Origin: Cellulosilyticum lentocellum DSM 5427
Lineage (GTDB): Bacteria; Bacillota; Clostridia; Lachnospirales; Cellulosilyticaceae
Direction of reading: 5' to 3'
Length of the DNA: 64,000 nt
Assembly (NCBI RefSeq): GCF_000178835.2
Contig: NC_015275.1
Coordinates: 1,571,001 to 1,635,000, forward strand
A model generated the notes under the pieces. It was not told the DNA's origin, ran no database searches, and worked only from the letters and a program-made list of their open reading frames with translations. A program made the position numbers and the translations under genes. Below, one piece after another: positions 43,718 through 52,582 of the stretch (positions are counted from its first letter, which is position 1; the number at the start of each line of letters is the position of its first letter).

Positions 43718-44266
43718 TTAATTAAAAGTGATATTTTCAGCTACAAATAGCGCTTCATCACAAATATCAGATACTTCACCGCCTACTGCTGTTGCTGAGA
43801 TTATATACACATACTTATCCTTTATAAATCTAATAGCAACAGTACTTTCAAATGAAATTTTCTGGTTTTCTTGAGTTGGTTCAGTTGTTGATTCATCATA
43901 AACAACTGAACCATATGGCATTGTTATTACTTCAATCTTATTAAGAGTTGATTCTCCTAGGACGTTAAAATTTTCTTTAATACTCCTCTCAAGATCTTTA
44001 GCTGAAAGGCCTTCATATTCTGGGGCTTCCACTTTATAGATATTTATAACTTTACGCGGTTTACCAACTTTATAAAGAGTATAATCTTCTCTAATTTCAG
44101 AACCACCAATTACGTTCCAACTATCAGGTGCGACAAAAGTAAAGCCTTCACCTTGGATAGTATCACCTGCTCTTATAGCTGAGGTATTTGTAGAATTTCT
44201 ATCACAGCCTACAAATACGGATGTTACTGCTAGTAAAAGTACTAATAATTTTCTTAATTTATTCAT
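43718..44266 (-). CDS. Putative lipoprotein, 182 aa
   Basis: Signal peptide MNKLRKLLVLLLAVTS with lipobox VFVGC (Cys21). The mature part is a single globular domain (GEGFTFVAPDSWNVIGGS, ESTVAIRFIKDKYVYIISATAVGG) like the PsbP/MOG1-type fold seen in many Gram-positive lipoproteins. The domain name is a guess from the pattern of a strand with FxxxPxxW. Sits alone on the minus strand. Function unknown. Confidence 0.65.
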   Translation of the reverse strand: MNKLRKLLVLLLAVTSVFVGCDRNSTNTSAIRAGDTIQGEGFTFVAPDSWNVIGGSEIREDYTLYKVGKPRKVINIYKVEAPEYEGLSAKDLERSIKENFNVLGESTLNKIEVITMPYGSVVYDESTTEPTQENQKISFESTVAIRFIKDKYVYIISATAVGGEVSDICDEALFVAENITFN

Positions 44267-44361
44267 AAAATTTCTACTTATTTTGAATCATCATAATAGT
44301 TTTTAACTGCAGTATAAAATATCAAAATATTTAATAAAATAAGAATTTGGTGAGGTGGATT

Positions 44362-44520
44362 ATGCAAGAGTTTTTTAAAAATTATGTCGATTAAGAAAAT
44401 AAAATATATGATTACTTAGAAGAATTAATCACAGAAGGTTTTCATATAGATTCTTTTTCTTATCAGCTTATACCAAGTGAGAAAATCAGATATTCGTGTG
44501 TAGTGGTGGCAAGTGATTAA
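44362..44520 (+). pseudogene. Small ORF interrupted by an in-frame stop
   Basis: With a ribosome site GGTGAGGTGG, the frame reads MQEFFKNYVD, then TAA, then continues ENKIYDYLEELITEGFHIDSF up to VVVASD and a second TAA. The second part reads like real protein, so a single stop has probably split a 52-residue gene. Confidence 0.4.
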
Positions 44521-44546
44521 ATTCCAAAGTTGTTGAGATAGAAATA

Positions 44547-44801
44547 TTAAGTTTGAGCAGCACAGACTGAAAATCCTATAAAAAATATAGCAAAGCATAT
44601 ATGGAAAATGGATTTACCTTTTTCATCAAGCTTATAAAAATTAAAAGAAATTAAAGCTTGTTGTATGCCCGAACAACAATAAACAGGCCAAAATAAGCGA
44701 GTGGAGCTGAATGGTTTGAAGAAGTAAGTTATAAGATAAATAATTAGTAGTGCACTGACAATGAAGTAAAACACTTTATATTTAGGACTATAGAAATTCA
44801 T
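44547..44801 (-). CDS. Small membrane protein, 84 aa
   Basis: Two to three hydrophobic helices (VFYFIVSALLIIYLITYFF, then a short middle one, then IFHICFAIFFIGFSVCA). The ATG is 6 bases after AAAGGAG, so it is likely to be translated. No family recognised. Confidence 0.5.
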   Translation of the reverse strand: MNFYSPKYKVFYFIVSALLIIYLITYFFKPFSSTRLFWPVYCCSGIQQALISFNFYKLDEKGKSIFHICFAIFFIGFSVCAAQT

Positions 44802-44892
44802 AGTGTTCTCCTTTGGCGAGGATATTTGGATAATTGTATCACGTTGTCAATAGAAAAAATAGAGTTTCATGAAGTGGGGCTATTAAATAGAA

Positions 44893-45066
44893 TCAGAGTT
44901 TGGGAGGTTCATTATTATTGGTAGAGGTTATATGTTTTCCACAATGGGGGCAATAAAATCCATGAGATGATATTGAACGATGATCTATATGTTTTTTACA
45001 AAAAGGACATTTATGATATGCCACATCAAAGTATACGAATAAAATAAAACCTACAATAAAAAACAA
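44893..45066 (-). CDS. Small membrane-anchored zinc-ribbon protein
   Basis: Two CxxC pairs (CPFCKKHIDHR and YCPHCGKHIT) follow a hydrophobic helix (FFIVGFILFVYF). The chain ends NEPPKL. The start is uncertain: no ATG or ribosome site is found in the open frame, and TTG at 45066 is the only usual start codon, so the N-terminus may be lost. The zinc-ribbon protein at 50394-50759 has the same parts. Confidence 0.45.
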   Translation of the reverse strand: MFFIVGFILFVYFDVAYHKCPFCKKHIDHRSISSHGFYCPHCGKHITSTNNNEPPKL

Positions 45067-45271
45067 AAAGTTATCTAATAATTCATTTAAAATCTAACCC
45101 AAAAGTAGAGAGCTGAACATGAAATAATTTGAAAGTAGGATTTTATTAGTTGGACTGAGTTTCTTCAAAATATCACCGCCTTTATATGGTTGATAATATT
45201 TTAGAATATTTAATCAAATAAGTAAATGATAGAACAAATATAAGTTTGGTGGAGTGGGAATAGACGCAAAT

Positions 45272-45304
45272 AAAAAACCTCACCGATGAAATAGTAAGGT
45301 TTTT
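45272..45304 (-). terminator. Intrinsic terminator of the hydrolase gene
   Basis: AAAAACCT pairs with AGGTTTTT around a 15-base loop, with Ts on the minus strand. It lies 12 bases after the stop codon at 45317. Confidence 0.65.
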
Positions 45305-45316
45305 AATTTACAACAG

Positions 45317-46294
45317 CTATTTGCTAAGTATATTTGATTTTATAAGTAGTTCTATAAAGCGTTCGCATTCTTCCAGGTGAGGTAGATGTGCAGAGTTTTC
45401 TAGCACGATTAAATCTTTCATAGGTGCTTCTAATTCATCATAAAATTGTTTAACCAAAATGGTTGGTGTAATATAATCATACTGGCCAGCAACAAAGAGT
45501 GTTGGAACGTCTAAATTTTTAATTTCATTAAAGAAGTTTATTTTTGCAATTTGAGGATACATGGTGTTGGCCGAATCTAGGCAGCTCTTTTGATAATTTA
45601 GTTTATGAATCAAGTTATATTCTCTTGATAATAGCAGTGATAGTCCCATACTTCTAGGTGGACTTGTCTTTACTACACCACCAATTTCCTCCTGACAAAC
45701 TGCTCGTATCATAACCTCTTTATGAGAGTACGGTGGTTCACCTATTTGTTCAAGCTGCTTAAGTACTTTTTTATTGTTTTGTTTGATAGCCTGTGATTTT
45801 GTGTAATGATACGCTATTTTTTCACTTTCTTCTGAATTGACGACTTGACCAATTCCAATGTAAGCACTATATTTCTCGGGATAATACTTTACTGCGTAAG
45901 TAGCAATAACTGTTCCCCATGAATGACCTGCTATTATAATCTTTTGCTGATTAAACCGCTGAATTAAATAATCGGTTACTTCATTCAAATCTTCTACAAA
46001 TGTCTCGATAGTAAAAGTGTCTTTAGGTATGGTTTTGGAGTAAGATAGCCCTGCACCTTTTTGATCCCATCGTACAACAACAAAGTGTTCTTCTAATGCT
46101 TTTTGATATTCTCTAATATAGCCAATTTCTGCTTGTCCTGGTCCTCCATGAACAAACAGAACTATGGGCTTTTTAGTATCTTTGGCTCGTATCATCAAAT
46201 ACTGATCTATTCCGCCAATTGTTATCTTTTTAATTTCAGCAACACTACTTGGGTATATATTACCTTCATCATCTTTAATTTTAGGTGTTTTCAT
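45317..46294 (-). CDS. Alpha/beta hydrolase, proline iminopeptidase-like (S33)
   Basis: 325 aa. It has the oxyanion motif HGGPGQAE near residue 49, RWDQKGAGLS, the nucleophile elbow GHSWG near residue 124, AGQYDYITP with the catalytic Asp, and the catalytic His in NSAHLPHLEECERF. HGGPG and DQRG/DQKG motifs are typical of S33 aminopeptidases that cut N-terminal prolines, although many such proteins act on other substrates. The ATG follows GGGAGG. It stands alone with its own terminator. Confidence 0.85.
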   Translation of the reverse strand: MKTPKIKDDEGNIYPSSVAEIKKITIGGIDQYLMIRAKDTKKPIVLFVHGGPGQAEIGYIREYQKALEEHFVVVRWDQKGAGLSYSKTIPKDTFTIETFVEDLNEVTDYLIQRFNQQKIIIAGHSWGTVIATYAVKYYPEKYSAYIGIGQVVNSEESEKIAYHYTKSQAIKQNNKKVLKQLEQIGEPPYSHKEVMIRAVCQEEIGGVVKTSPPRSMGLSLLLSREYNLIHKLNYQKSCLDSANTMYPQIAKINFFNEIKNLDVPTLFVAGQYDYITPTILVKQFYDELEAPMKDLIVLENSAHLPHLEECERFIELLIKSNILSK

Positions 46295-46434
46295 CCACAG
46301 CCTCCCATTATATTACTAATCTTTGCAACAATTATCTGATTATTTACTCAAGTATAACAAATATAGATACCAGGTTCAACAATTAAACAATTTATTATTA
46401 GAGCAAACAAATCTGATTTTGAATAAATAAAAAA

Positions 46435-46459
46435 CATATCGGCATAATGCCGATATGTA
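46435..46459 (-). terminator. Intrinsic terminator after the exported protein gene
   Basis: Perfect stem ACATATCGGCAT/ATGCCGATATGT with a one-base loop (effectively 4-base), followed by Ts on the minus strand. Lies directly after the stop at 46464. Confidence 0.7.
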
Positions 46460-46463
46460 AAAA

Positions 46464-46937
46464 TTAGAAGTATGAAAAATCTTTCTCTACTAAATTACTA
46501 GCATATAGGATAGCTCGAAATAAATTATATTGTTCTTTAGCATCTAAAGATGTTAGTAATCTTTTTAGAGTACCGCTAATATAAGTTAAATCATCAGTAG
46601 CATCCCTCAGTATTCTTAATTTAGTTTTTTGTTCTGGTGTGACTTTTGATTGGTCTACGGCTTTTATTTTATCACTTATAGCATTTAACTGAGAAATATA
46701 TATATCTAAATAGCCTGGATCAGGTTTACTAGTAGTAGTGCTTATATTACTAATAAAATAGTTCTCTATTATATTTAACATTTGCTTGTGAATATTATTA
46801 AGCGAGCCATATGATTCCTCTATTACTGTATTTGTATCAACAGTAGTAATGTTTTGTGCAAAAAAATGTGATGAATGAAAAGTGAAACATATTAAACATA
46901 TAAGAATTAAATAACGTTTAAAGTGATGTTTAGTCAT
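46464..46937 (-). CDS. Exported hypothetical protein, 157 aa
   Basis: A hydrophobic N-terminal segment (RYLILICLICFTFHSSHFFA) forms a signal peptide. The rest is helical and rich in Ile, Leu and Thr (YIS QLNAISDKIKAVDQSKVTPEQKTKLRIL after a break). No family is recognised. A GAGGT site precedes the ATG. Codon use is AT-rich like the accessory genes around. Confidence 0.5.
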   Translation of the reverse strand: MTKHHFKRYLILICLICFTFHSSHFFAQNITTVDTNTVIEESYGSLNNIHKQMLNIIENYFISNISTTTSKPDPGYLDIYISQLNAISDKIKAVDQSKVTPEQKTKLRILRDATDDLTYISGTLKRLLTSLDAKEQYNLFRAILYASNLVEKDFSYF

Positions 46938-47092
46938 TTTATACCTCGATATAAGTAATAATTACCTAGATATTATAAGTAATATTTTAATTTTTATTCT
47001 ATAAACAAATTCGACTTTTGAATCGGCTACAATAAACTGGACAGTTATTTTAGGGTTATGTGCAATCAACTTATATTAAAGAAGAGATGAGC

Positions 47093-47581
47093 ATGCCCAA
47101 TTCTAACCCAACCAGACCACGACGTACATTTACAACTGAGTTTAAAGCACAAATCGTAGCACGCTATCATAATGGCAAAAGAAAATGTGATAAAAAATAA
47201 CCTTTACAAATACTCTGTATCAGCAATGTGTAAAGTCCTACAGCTATCTAGAAGTACCTATTATTATGAAGCAAAACAAAAAGAAAGTGAAAATATTCTT
47301 GAGGCGCCTATAATGAAGATTTTTAAAGATAGTCGTTCTAATTATGGTGCACGCAAAATTAAGATTGAACTAGAAAAAGAAGGCTATCAAGTATCTGGAC
47401 GAAAAATTAGTCGTATCATGAGAGCTAGTGGACTTATCTCAAAATACCTATTGCACAGTTTAAACCTCATGTTGATAAATGTAATGAATCTAAAGTTTCT
47501 AATCTAGTGAAACGTGAATTTAAAAATCAAAGCCACTTAATCATAGTGGTTAGTGATTTGACTTATGTCCTGTTGATATGA
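47093..47581 (+). pseudogene. IS3-family transposase remnant
   Basis: The OrfA start MPNSNPTRPRRTFTTEFKAQ runs for about 25 codons. It is then joined to OrfB (VIKNNLYKYSVSAMCKVLQLSRSTYYYEA...NYGARKIKIELEKEGY), which shifts frame after GLISK and continues as AQFKPHVDKCNESKVSNLV...VVSDLTYV before stopping. Most of OrfA and the DDE core are deleted. It is unlike the intact IS at 36080-37318, so it belongs to another IS3 subgroup. Confidence 0.8.
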
Positions 47582-47929
47582 GCTAGCACTATATTTGTAT
47601 ACTTACACCATATCAATACAAACTGAATAGCCTTAAAAAGGTTGTCTAGTTAAATGTTGACAATCCAATACAATTTTTAATCACCAAAACATTATTTTGA
47701 TATTTAAAATATCATTTTATATAAAAGAATAACTTTTTATAGGACTAGGTGAAAGAATTAGTCTTATTTTTGTTGCACAAAATGACAAAATACAATACAT
47801 TTAAAGTGGTACATTATATAATACCTGCATATACTTAAGCAAGCAATATGGATAGATATTTTTGTAAGTTTATAAATTAGTATTTAATACTAAGATTAAT
47901 TATATCTTGAGAAGGTGGTTGTATAGTTT
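47582..47929. other. Gap without visible gene
   Basis: AT-rich DNA between the transposase remnant and the CPBP gene. I see no ORF with a ribosome site, no hairpin with a T-run, and no repeats. It may hold the promoter of the CPBP gene near its right end. Confidence 0.5.
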
Positions 47930-48640
47930 ATGAATAAAAGTAAAATTATATTTTTTTGTGCGGTATCTGAGATTTTAATCATTATATTTATTTCCATTGC
48001 GAATATGTTTGAGGGAGTAGTGTTCGGTATCTTCTATAATGTGTTATATGGTCTTGTGATAAGTACAATACTACCAATATTCCTTCTTCTTATAGACAAA
48101 GAGGACTTCTCTTCTGTCGGCATAAAGAAAATAGGTGCCCGTCAGAGTGTTGTTTTAGTTGCTTTTGTTGTTTTTTCAATTGGCGGGCAGTTAATTCCAA
48201 AAATAATAGCTAGAGAATACATAGCGTGGACTAGGCTTCCACTTGCTATTGCACCTCTTATCATGACAACGTTTTTTGAAGAGTTCTTGTTCAGGGGATT
48301 TGTTCAAACCAGAGTAGAAAAGAATTTTGGAGCTATCATTGCTATTCTTATTTCTGCAGTTATGTTTTCTGTCTATCATTTAGGTTATCCAGGTTTTAGA
48401 ACTGTCGGAGATATATTGCTATTGTTTGCCGTTGGCCTTGGTTTTGCAATTGCCTATAAGCTTTCTGACAACAGCTTGATTGTTTCTTATTTTGTAAATC
48501 TACCAAATGCATTTGTTACATATGTGTTTAAATCGGAACAGTTCCCGAAGTTTACTGTTGAAAGTAATACTTATGCTATGCTCACGATAGTAGCTGTTTT
48601 CATTATACTTATTGTGTCAAAAGAAAGAATGAAAAGATAG
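47930..48640 (+). CDS. CPBP-family intramembrane metalloprotease
   Basis: 236 aa with about seven hydrophobic helices. The CAAX/CPBP motifs are TTFFEEFLFRGFVQTR (EExxxR, about 115-130), FSVYHLGYPG with the first metal His near 148, and NLPNAFVTYVF, where the second His/Asn position falls. Family members include CAAX-type endopeptidases and bacteriocin-immunity proteins. The usual second His is replaced by an Asn-rich segment here, so activity is uncertain. The ATG lies behind GAGAAGGTGG. Confidence 0.8.
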   Translation: MNKSKIIFFCAVSEILIIIFISIANMFEGVVFGIFYNVLYGLVISTILPIFLLLIDKEDFSSVGIKKIGARQSVVLVAFVVFSIGGQLIPKIIAREYIAWTRLPLAIAPLIMTTFFEEFLFRGFVQTRVEKNFGAIIAILISAVMFSVYHLGYPGFRTVGDILLLFAVGLGFAIAYKLSDNSLIVSYFVNLPNAFVTYVFKSEQFPKFTVESNTYAMLTIVAVFIILIVSKERMKR

Positions 48641-48937
48641 TTTTAGTTAACTGATGGCCTAGTGGCTATCAAGCATACATTTTGGTGAGTAGCCAATAAA
48701 AACAGTGGAAATGTTTTCAAGCAAATCACAAGAAACAACAAAACTGCTTAACTATAACTATCCTATGAGGGTAGAACAGTATGCTTTTAAACAAGTTAAT
48801 AGATTAATACACAGTTAAATTTTGTTTTATCGTAATAAATAGTTATTTAAACCAGCAATTAAAAGAATATTTTTGTATAATAGATAAAAGTGATATTTTG
48901 TAAATTAGTTAAAGTATAAATATTAAGGAGGATAAGA

Positions 48938-49312
48938 ATGATACAAATTTTAGGAGCGATATTATTTGGAATTGTAGCGATATTGACCATGCTAATAGGT
49001 CTTGGATTGCCTTTGGGGGAGTTTTCAATGGGAGGAAAATATAAGGTGATTCCATCAAAATTAAGAATACTTTGTTGGATTTCTTTAGTAATTCAATTGT
49101 TCGCAATTATAGTGATCTTGCAAGCTGGGAATATAGTACCTCTCTGGTTCTCTATTAAAACAACAAAATACATAGTATTATTTTTTGCTATCTATCTATC
49201 CCTAAATACCATTATGAATTTACTATCAACAAGTAAGAAAGAAAAATATTGTGCGACCCCATTATCTGTGATAGCTGCCATTTGTTTTTGGATTACGGGA
49301 TTAAATATGTAA
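48938..49312 (+). CDS. Membrane protein, 124 aa, four helices
   Basis: Hydrophobic segments at about 3-30, 45-65, 72-95 and 105-122 (ILGAILFGIVAILTMLIGLG, LCWISLVIQLFAIIVIL, IVLFFAIYLSLNTIMNLL, LSVIAAICFWITG). The strong AAGGAGG site precedes the ATG. The layout is that of small DoxX- or DUF-type membrane proteins, but no family can be named. Solitary gene. Confidence 0.6.
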   Translation: MIQILGAILFGIVAILTMLIGLGLPLGEFSMGGKYKVIPSKLRILCWISLVIQLFAIIVILQAGNIVPLWFSIKTTKYIVLFFAIYLSLNTIMNLLSTSKKEKYCATPLSVIAAICFWITGLNM

Positions 49313-49408
49313 AATGAATAATAGGGTTGGTTTTAAGTATTTAACGAAACAAATCAAATAGATATTTTATAGAATTATGACTTTCAATTTAAAAGGAGAA
49401 GACTTTTG

Positions 49409-49477
49409 ATGATAGAGATAAGGCGAGCCTCTGTAACATCTAAAGAAGCAGTATGCTTTTATAAAAGTATTGTTTAA
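49409..49477 (+). pseudogene. Stub resembling a GNAT acetyltransferase
   Basis: Behind AAAAGGAGAAG the frame reads MIEIRRASVTSKEAVCFYKSIV and stops. MIEIRRA is a common acetyltransferase start and AVCFYKS a common acetyltransferase end, so the middle may have been deleted. Only 22 codons long; very tentative. Confidence 0.3.
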
Positions 49478-49558
49478 ATTTCGATTACATAAATTTAAAA
49501 GAGCAATAGACTCATATATTTGAATTTATTTATTTGGTAGAGCTTAGGGGGATTATAT

Positions 49559-50155
49559 ATGAAAGCAATAATATTAGATATGTATGGTGTGATTTTAAAA
49601 GACTCAGGAGACGGATTCTATTCATTTGTAAATCGCACATTCCCTGATTTAACTCCAGCTGATATATATCCGATTTGGGATAAAGCAGATGTAGGAGAAA
49701 TATCTTCTTTAGAAGTTTTTAAAAGATTAGGCTTTAAAGGTGATTTATGCAAAATTGAAAAAGAATATTTAGATACAGTAGAAATTGATGAATCATTTTC
49801 CGAATTTGCATCAAGCATAAAGAAATATTATAAATTAGCTTTGATATCAAATGATTCAAGTGAATGGAGCAGATATTTCCGTGATAAATATAAAATTAAT
49901 GATTATTTTGATGTCATAACAGTAAGCGGAGACATAAAAATCAAAAAGCCTGATAAACAAATATTTAAGCATACACTTGAAAAACTGGGGTGTTTAGCGT
50001 CTGATTGTACCTATATAGATGACAGAAGATATAACTTAGCCGCAGCACAAGCGCTTGGTATGGATACCATATTATTTAATAGTAGAAATGTTGAATATGA
50101 TGGGAAAGCTGTTACGAATTTCAAAGAACTTGCAAATAGGCTAATAGTTAAGTGA
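49559..50155 (+). CDS. HAD-family hydrolase
   Basis: 198 aa. Motif I is ILDMYGVI (nucleophile Asp7, with Tyr in place of the second Asp of DxD, as in haloacid dehalogenase-type members). Motif II is LISNDSSEW, motif III the Lys in KIKKPDKQIF, and motif IV YIDDRRYNL. A small helical cap lies at ~18-80. The D-x-Y form suggests dehalogenase- or epoxide-hydrolase-like subfamily IA, with phosphatase activity less sure. Starts behind AGGGGG. Confidence 0.82.
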   Translation: MKAIILDMYGVILKDSGDGFYSFVNRTFPDLTPADIYPIWDKADVGEISSLEVFKRLGFKGDLCKIEKEYLDTVEIDESFSEFASSIKKYYKLALISNDSSEWSRYFRDKYKINDYFDVITVSGDIKIKKPDKQIFKHTLEKLGCLASDCTYIDDRRYNLAAAQALGMDTILFNSRNVEYDGKAVTNFKELANRLIVK

Positions 50156-50325
50156 AAGTGACAAATTATAATTTATCAAAATAAATATTCCTGTTTTGCT
50201 GTATATTAAATGGAATTATGAGTTGAGGAAAAATAAGTGTATGACTTGGTTCTATTAAATAGAATTTCAAATTTAGAGATAAGTGCTAGTGTCTAGCTTG
50301 TTGATAGTAGTTATATGTATTATTT

Positions 50326-50394
50326 TTACATTAACTGTGGAATAAGTAAAGTTTGAGAAACCGCTTCTAATTGTACAGTTTTCTTTGTTTCCAT
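50326..50394 (-). pseudogene. Truncated start of a methyltransferase-like gene
   Basis: Its ATG overlaps the stop of the zinc-ribbon gene (ATGA). It reads METKKTVQLEAVSQTLLIPQLM and stops. VxQTLLIP is the opening of TcmP/leucine carboxyl methyltransferase-like proteins, whose remaining ~250 residues are missing. Tentative. Confidence 0.3.
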
Positions 50395-50759
50395 CAGTAT
50401 TCTCCCTTGTTTGTAAAATGAATGCCGCATATAGGGCAGCTGGTATCTGAGGCTTGAATCTTTCGATTTCCACAGGATTGACATTCAAAAATATCATTTC
50501 CTAGTTTCAGTTTTTTGTTTTTTTGACTGTCATAATAGAGATTCAGTTTTCTATCTTGTCTTAATTCGATTGTCAAAAGTAGAATAAGAAATAGCAAAGT
50601 AAGTAGGCCTATAAGAAGTGATATTTTGCCGATATATTTATAAACGACATGCCTACAGATAGGGGATATAATATAGGTGATCATAGGGATGAGTAGGAGA
50701 AAAACCATGCCAGTCGCAAGGATTTTACCACCATATCCAATTGAATTAATTTTTTTCAT
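50394..50759 (-). CDS. Membrane protein with C-terminal zinc ribbon
   Basis: About 121 aa from the ATG at 50759. Two hydrophobic helices (ILATGMVFLLLIPMITYIIS and ISLLIGLLTLLFLILLLTI) are followed by a basic stretch and a zinc ribbon (FECQSCGNRKI and CPICGIHF). GGGAGG lies 14 bases before this ATG; longer frames up to 50870 are possible. It has the same architecture as the protein at 44893-45066. Possibly a sensor or a scaffold; role unknown. Confidence 0.55.
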   Translation of the reverse strand: MKKINSIGYGGKILATGMVFLLLIPMITYIISPICRHVVYKYIGKISLLIGLLTLLFLILLLTIELRQDRKLNLYYDSQKNKKLKLGNDIFECQSCGNRKIQASDTSCPICGIHFTNKGEY

Positions 50760-51284
50760 AGCGGCATTGCTAGCCTCCCTACAATTTGATTTATAATTGT
50801 ACTTGGCAAAATAGTTCATAGGCATGAATGAGCATGCTTTTCTTTTCTTCCCAAGACTGATTGAGTGCATGAAATGTAGACATCATAATCATACCATTGG
50901 CATAGATAATCATATCCATATTAAAGTTTATTTGACGAGAAGTAGCAAGAGAGTGAATAAGTCTATAAATTTATAGTTGAGAAGATAAAATGATTTTTTC
51001 TAGGCTATTGGTTATAGGTGGACGTTCTCACTACGGAAATGAAGGAATAGATATTTTATCAAGTAGTATTGTTGTATTGGGAATTAAAACAAGAATAATA
51101 ATACTTATTTGAAAGATAATGTAAATTGAAAAAATATCCCATAAATGATATAATAAAATAGAAATAAAGTAAAAGAAGAATAGCTGAAGGAGTGGTGAAA
51201 ATGACAAGTATAAGCAATGTAGAAACAACTTCAGGTTCAGGATTAGAGGGATATGGCTTAAATCTGATATAAGGGGGGACAAGT
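50760..51284. other. Gap of 525 bases with one tiny ORF
   Basis: The only coding-like item is a 23-residue ORF at 51201-51272 (MTSISNVETTSG...) behind AAGGAGTGG. It ends 12 bases before the next gene and may be a leader peptide or a spurious frame. The rest is AT-rich, without repeats or clear hairpins. This gap ends the decayed accessory zone. Confidence 0.35.
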
Positions 51285-52139
51285 ATGCGCGCATTTCATT
51301 CAACATGGACAGGTCCTTTTTTTAAGTCACAAAAAGGTGATTTTTATGTGGAAGATTTTGAGCTACTTACGACCGTTTTATCTGCCCTTAAATGGCAGGA
51401 GTTAAATGGAGATATAAAAATGATAACAGATCCAATAGGTGCAGCTTATTATCGAGATTTAGGACTAGAGCATCTATGGAATTTAGGAATAGAGGAAAGA
51501 TTGGCGGATATAGATCCACATTTAAATCCAAAGGTGTTTTGGGCAGCAGGAAAGATTTATGCCCTAGCTGAAGAAGAAGCACCTTGTGTTATGATGGATA
51601 CAGACTTTATTGTTTGGAATAAAGTTGAAGAAGAATTAAGGAAGCATTCAATTGCAGTTATTCATAAAGAAGAGCTTCAGACGAATGTTTATCCAGCCAA
51701 AGAATCTTTACATATGGCTTCAGGCTATGAGGCTTTTTCAAGATGGAACTGGGAAGTTAGGCCGTGTAATACAGCCTTTATGTACATAGGTGACGAAGAT
51801 TTTAAACAGTTTTATGTAAATGAATCTAAAGCGTTTATGAGAGCAGCGCAAGGGGACGACCCTCTTACATATATGGTATTTGCTGAGCAACGATTACTAG
51901 CGATGTGTGCAGAAGAAAAGCATATAGAACTATTTGCTTTTGCAGAAGTAGGGGAGCTTTTTAATGAGCATCAGCAATGTTTTACCCATATTTGGGGACA
52001 TAAAAGATACTTACGTAGCCATCCGGAAAGAAGAATAGCTTTTTGCAAGCGTTGTATGAAAAGAATAAAAAAAGATTATCCAGATTTTTATCCGGTATTG
52101 CAGCAGATAGAAGTTTTAAAAGTATATGATGAATCGTAA
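51285..52139 (+). CDS. DUF6734-like protein (glycosyltransferase-like fold)
   Basis: 284 aa, soluble. It opens MRAFHSTWTGPFF and has CVMMDTDFIVWNKVEEEL near residue 105, where DTD looks like the DxD metal motif of GT-A transferases. Later come RPCNTAFMYIGDEDF and FTHIWGHKRYLRSHPERR. This matches my memory of DUF6734, whose function is not known. The start follows AGGGGGG. Monocistronic as far as can be seen. Confidence 0.55.
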   Translation: MRAFHSTWTGPFFKSQKGDFYVEDFELLTTVLSALKWQELNGDIKMITDPIGAAYYRDLGLEHLWNLGIEERLADIDPHLNPKVFWAAGKIYALAEEEAPCVMMDTDFIVWNKVEEELRKHSIAVIHKEELQTNVYPAKESLHMASGYEAFSRWNWEVRPCNTAFMYIGDEDFKQFYVNESKAFMRAAQGDDPLTYMVFAEQRLLAMCAEEKHIELFAFAEVGELFNEHQQCFTHIWGHKRYLRSHPERRIAFCKRCMKRIKKDYPDFYPVLQQIEVLKVYDES

Positions 52140-52263
52140 ACCAATATAAAAAATAACAGAATACTAATAAGCTATGTATAAAGAAATTTAAAATTAGTCA
52201 TAAAGTGGACAACTCCTGAGTACATTTATAAAGAGTATTAAATGTTAAAAGGGGGATAAACTT

Positions 52264-52428
52264 ATGGCAAAATCTAAAAGAGGCAAAGTAATTAAAGCAG
52301 AAGGAAACTGGAGAGGAACCTGCCCAGTTTGTGGGAGAACAAGAGTAAAGATAGTATGGCCTGAAAGTGGCGTGCGAGGGGCAAGAAAAATATGTAAGGC
52401 CTGTTATGCAAGGGCCCATAGACCATAA
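52264..52428 (+). CDS. Small zinc-ribbon protein, 54 aa
   Basis: The basic N-terminus (MAKSKRGKVIKAEGNWRG) leads into TCPVCGRTRVKIVWP and later ICKACYARAHRP, giving two CxxC pairs at typical zinc-ribbon spacing. A strong AAAAGGGGG site precedes the ATG. It resembles small ribosomal or RNA-binding zinc proteins, but no family is certain. Confidence 0.65.
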   Translation: MAKSKRGKVIKAEGNWRGTCPVCGRTRVKIVWPESGVRGARKICKACYARAHRP

Positions 52429-52582
52429 AACTAGCGTGTTCAACTCCTAAGAAATATGATATACTAGAAAAAAGGTTTGTTTAAATAGTGATATCTTAAA
52501 AGAAATAGGATAAGCTATCTAAAGAAGCAAAGCTTCATGGCTAAAAATAATAGCCAAACATACAATTAGGAGGACGAGAACA

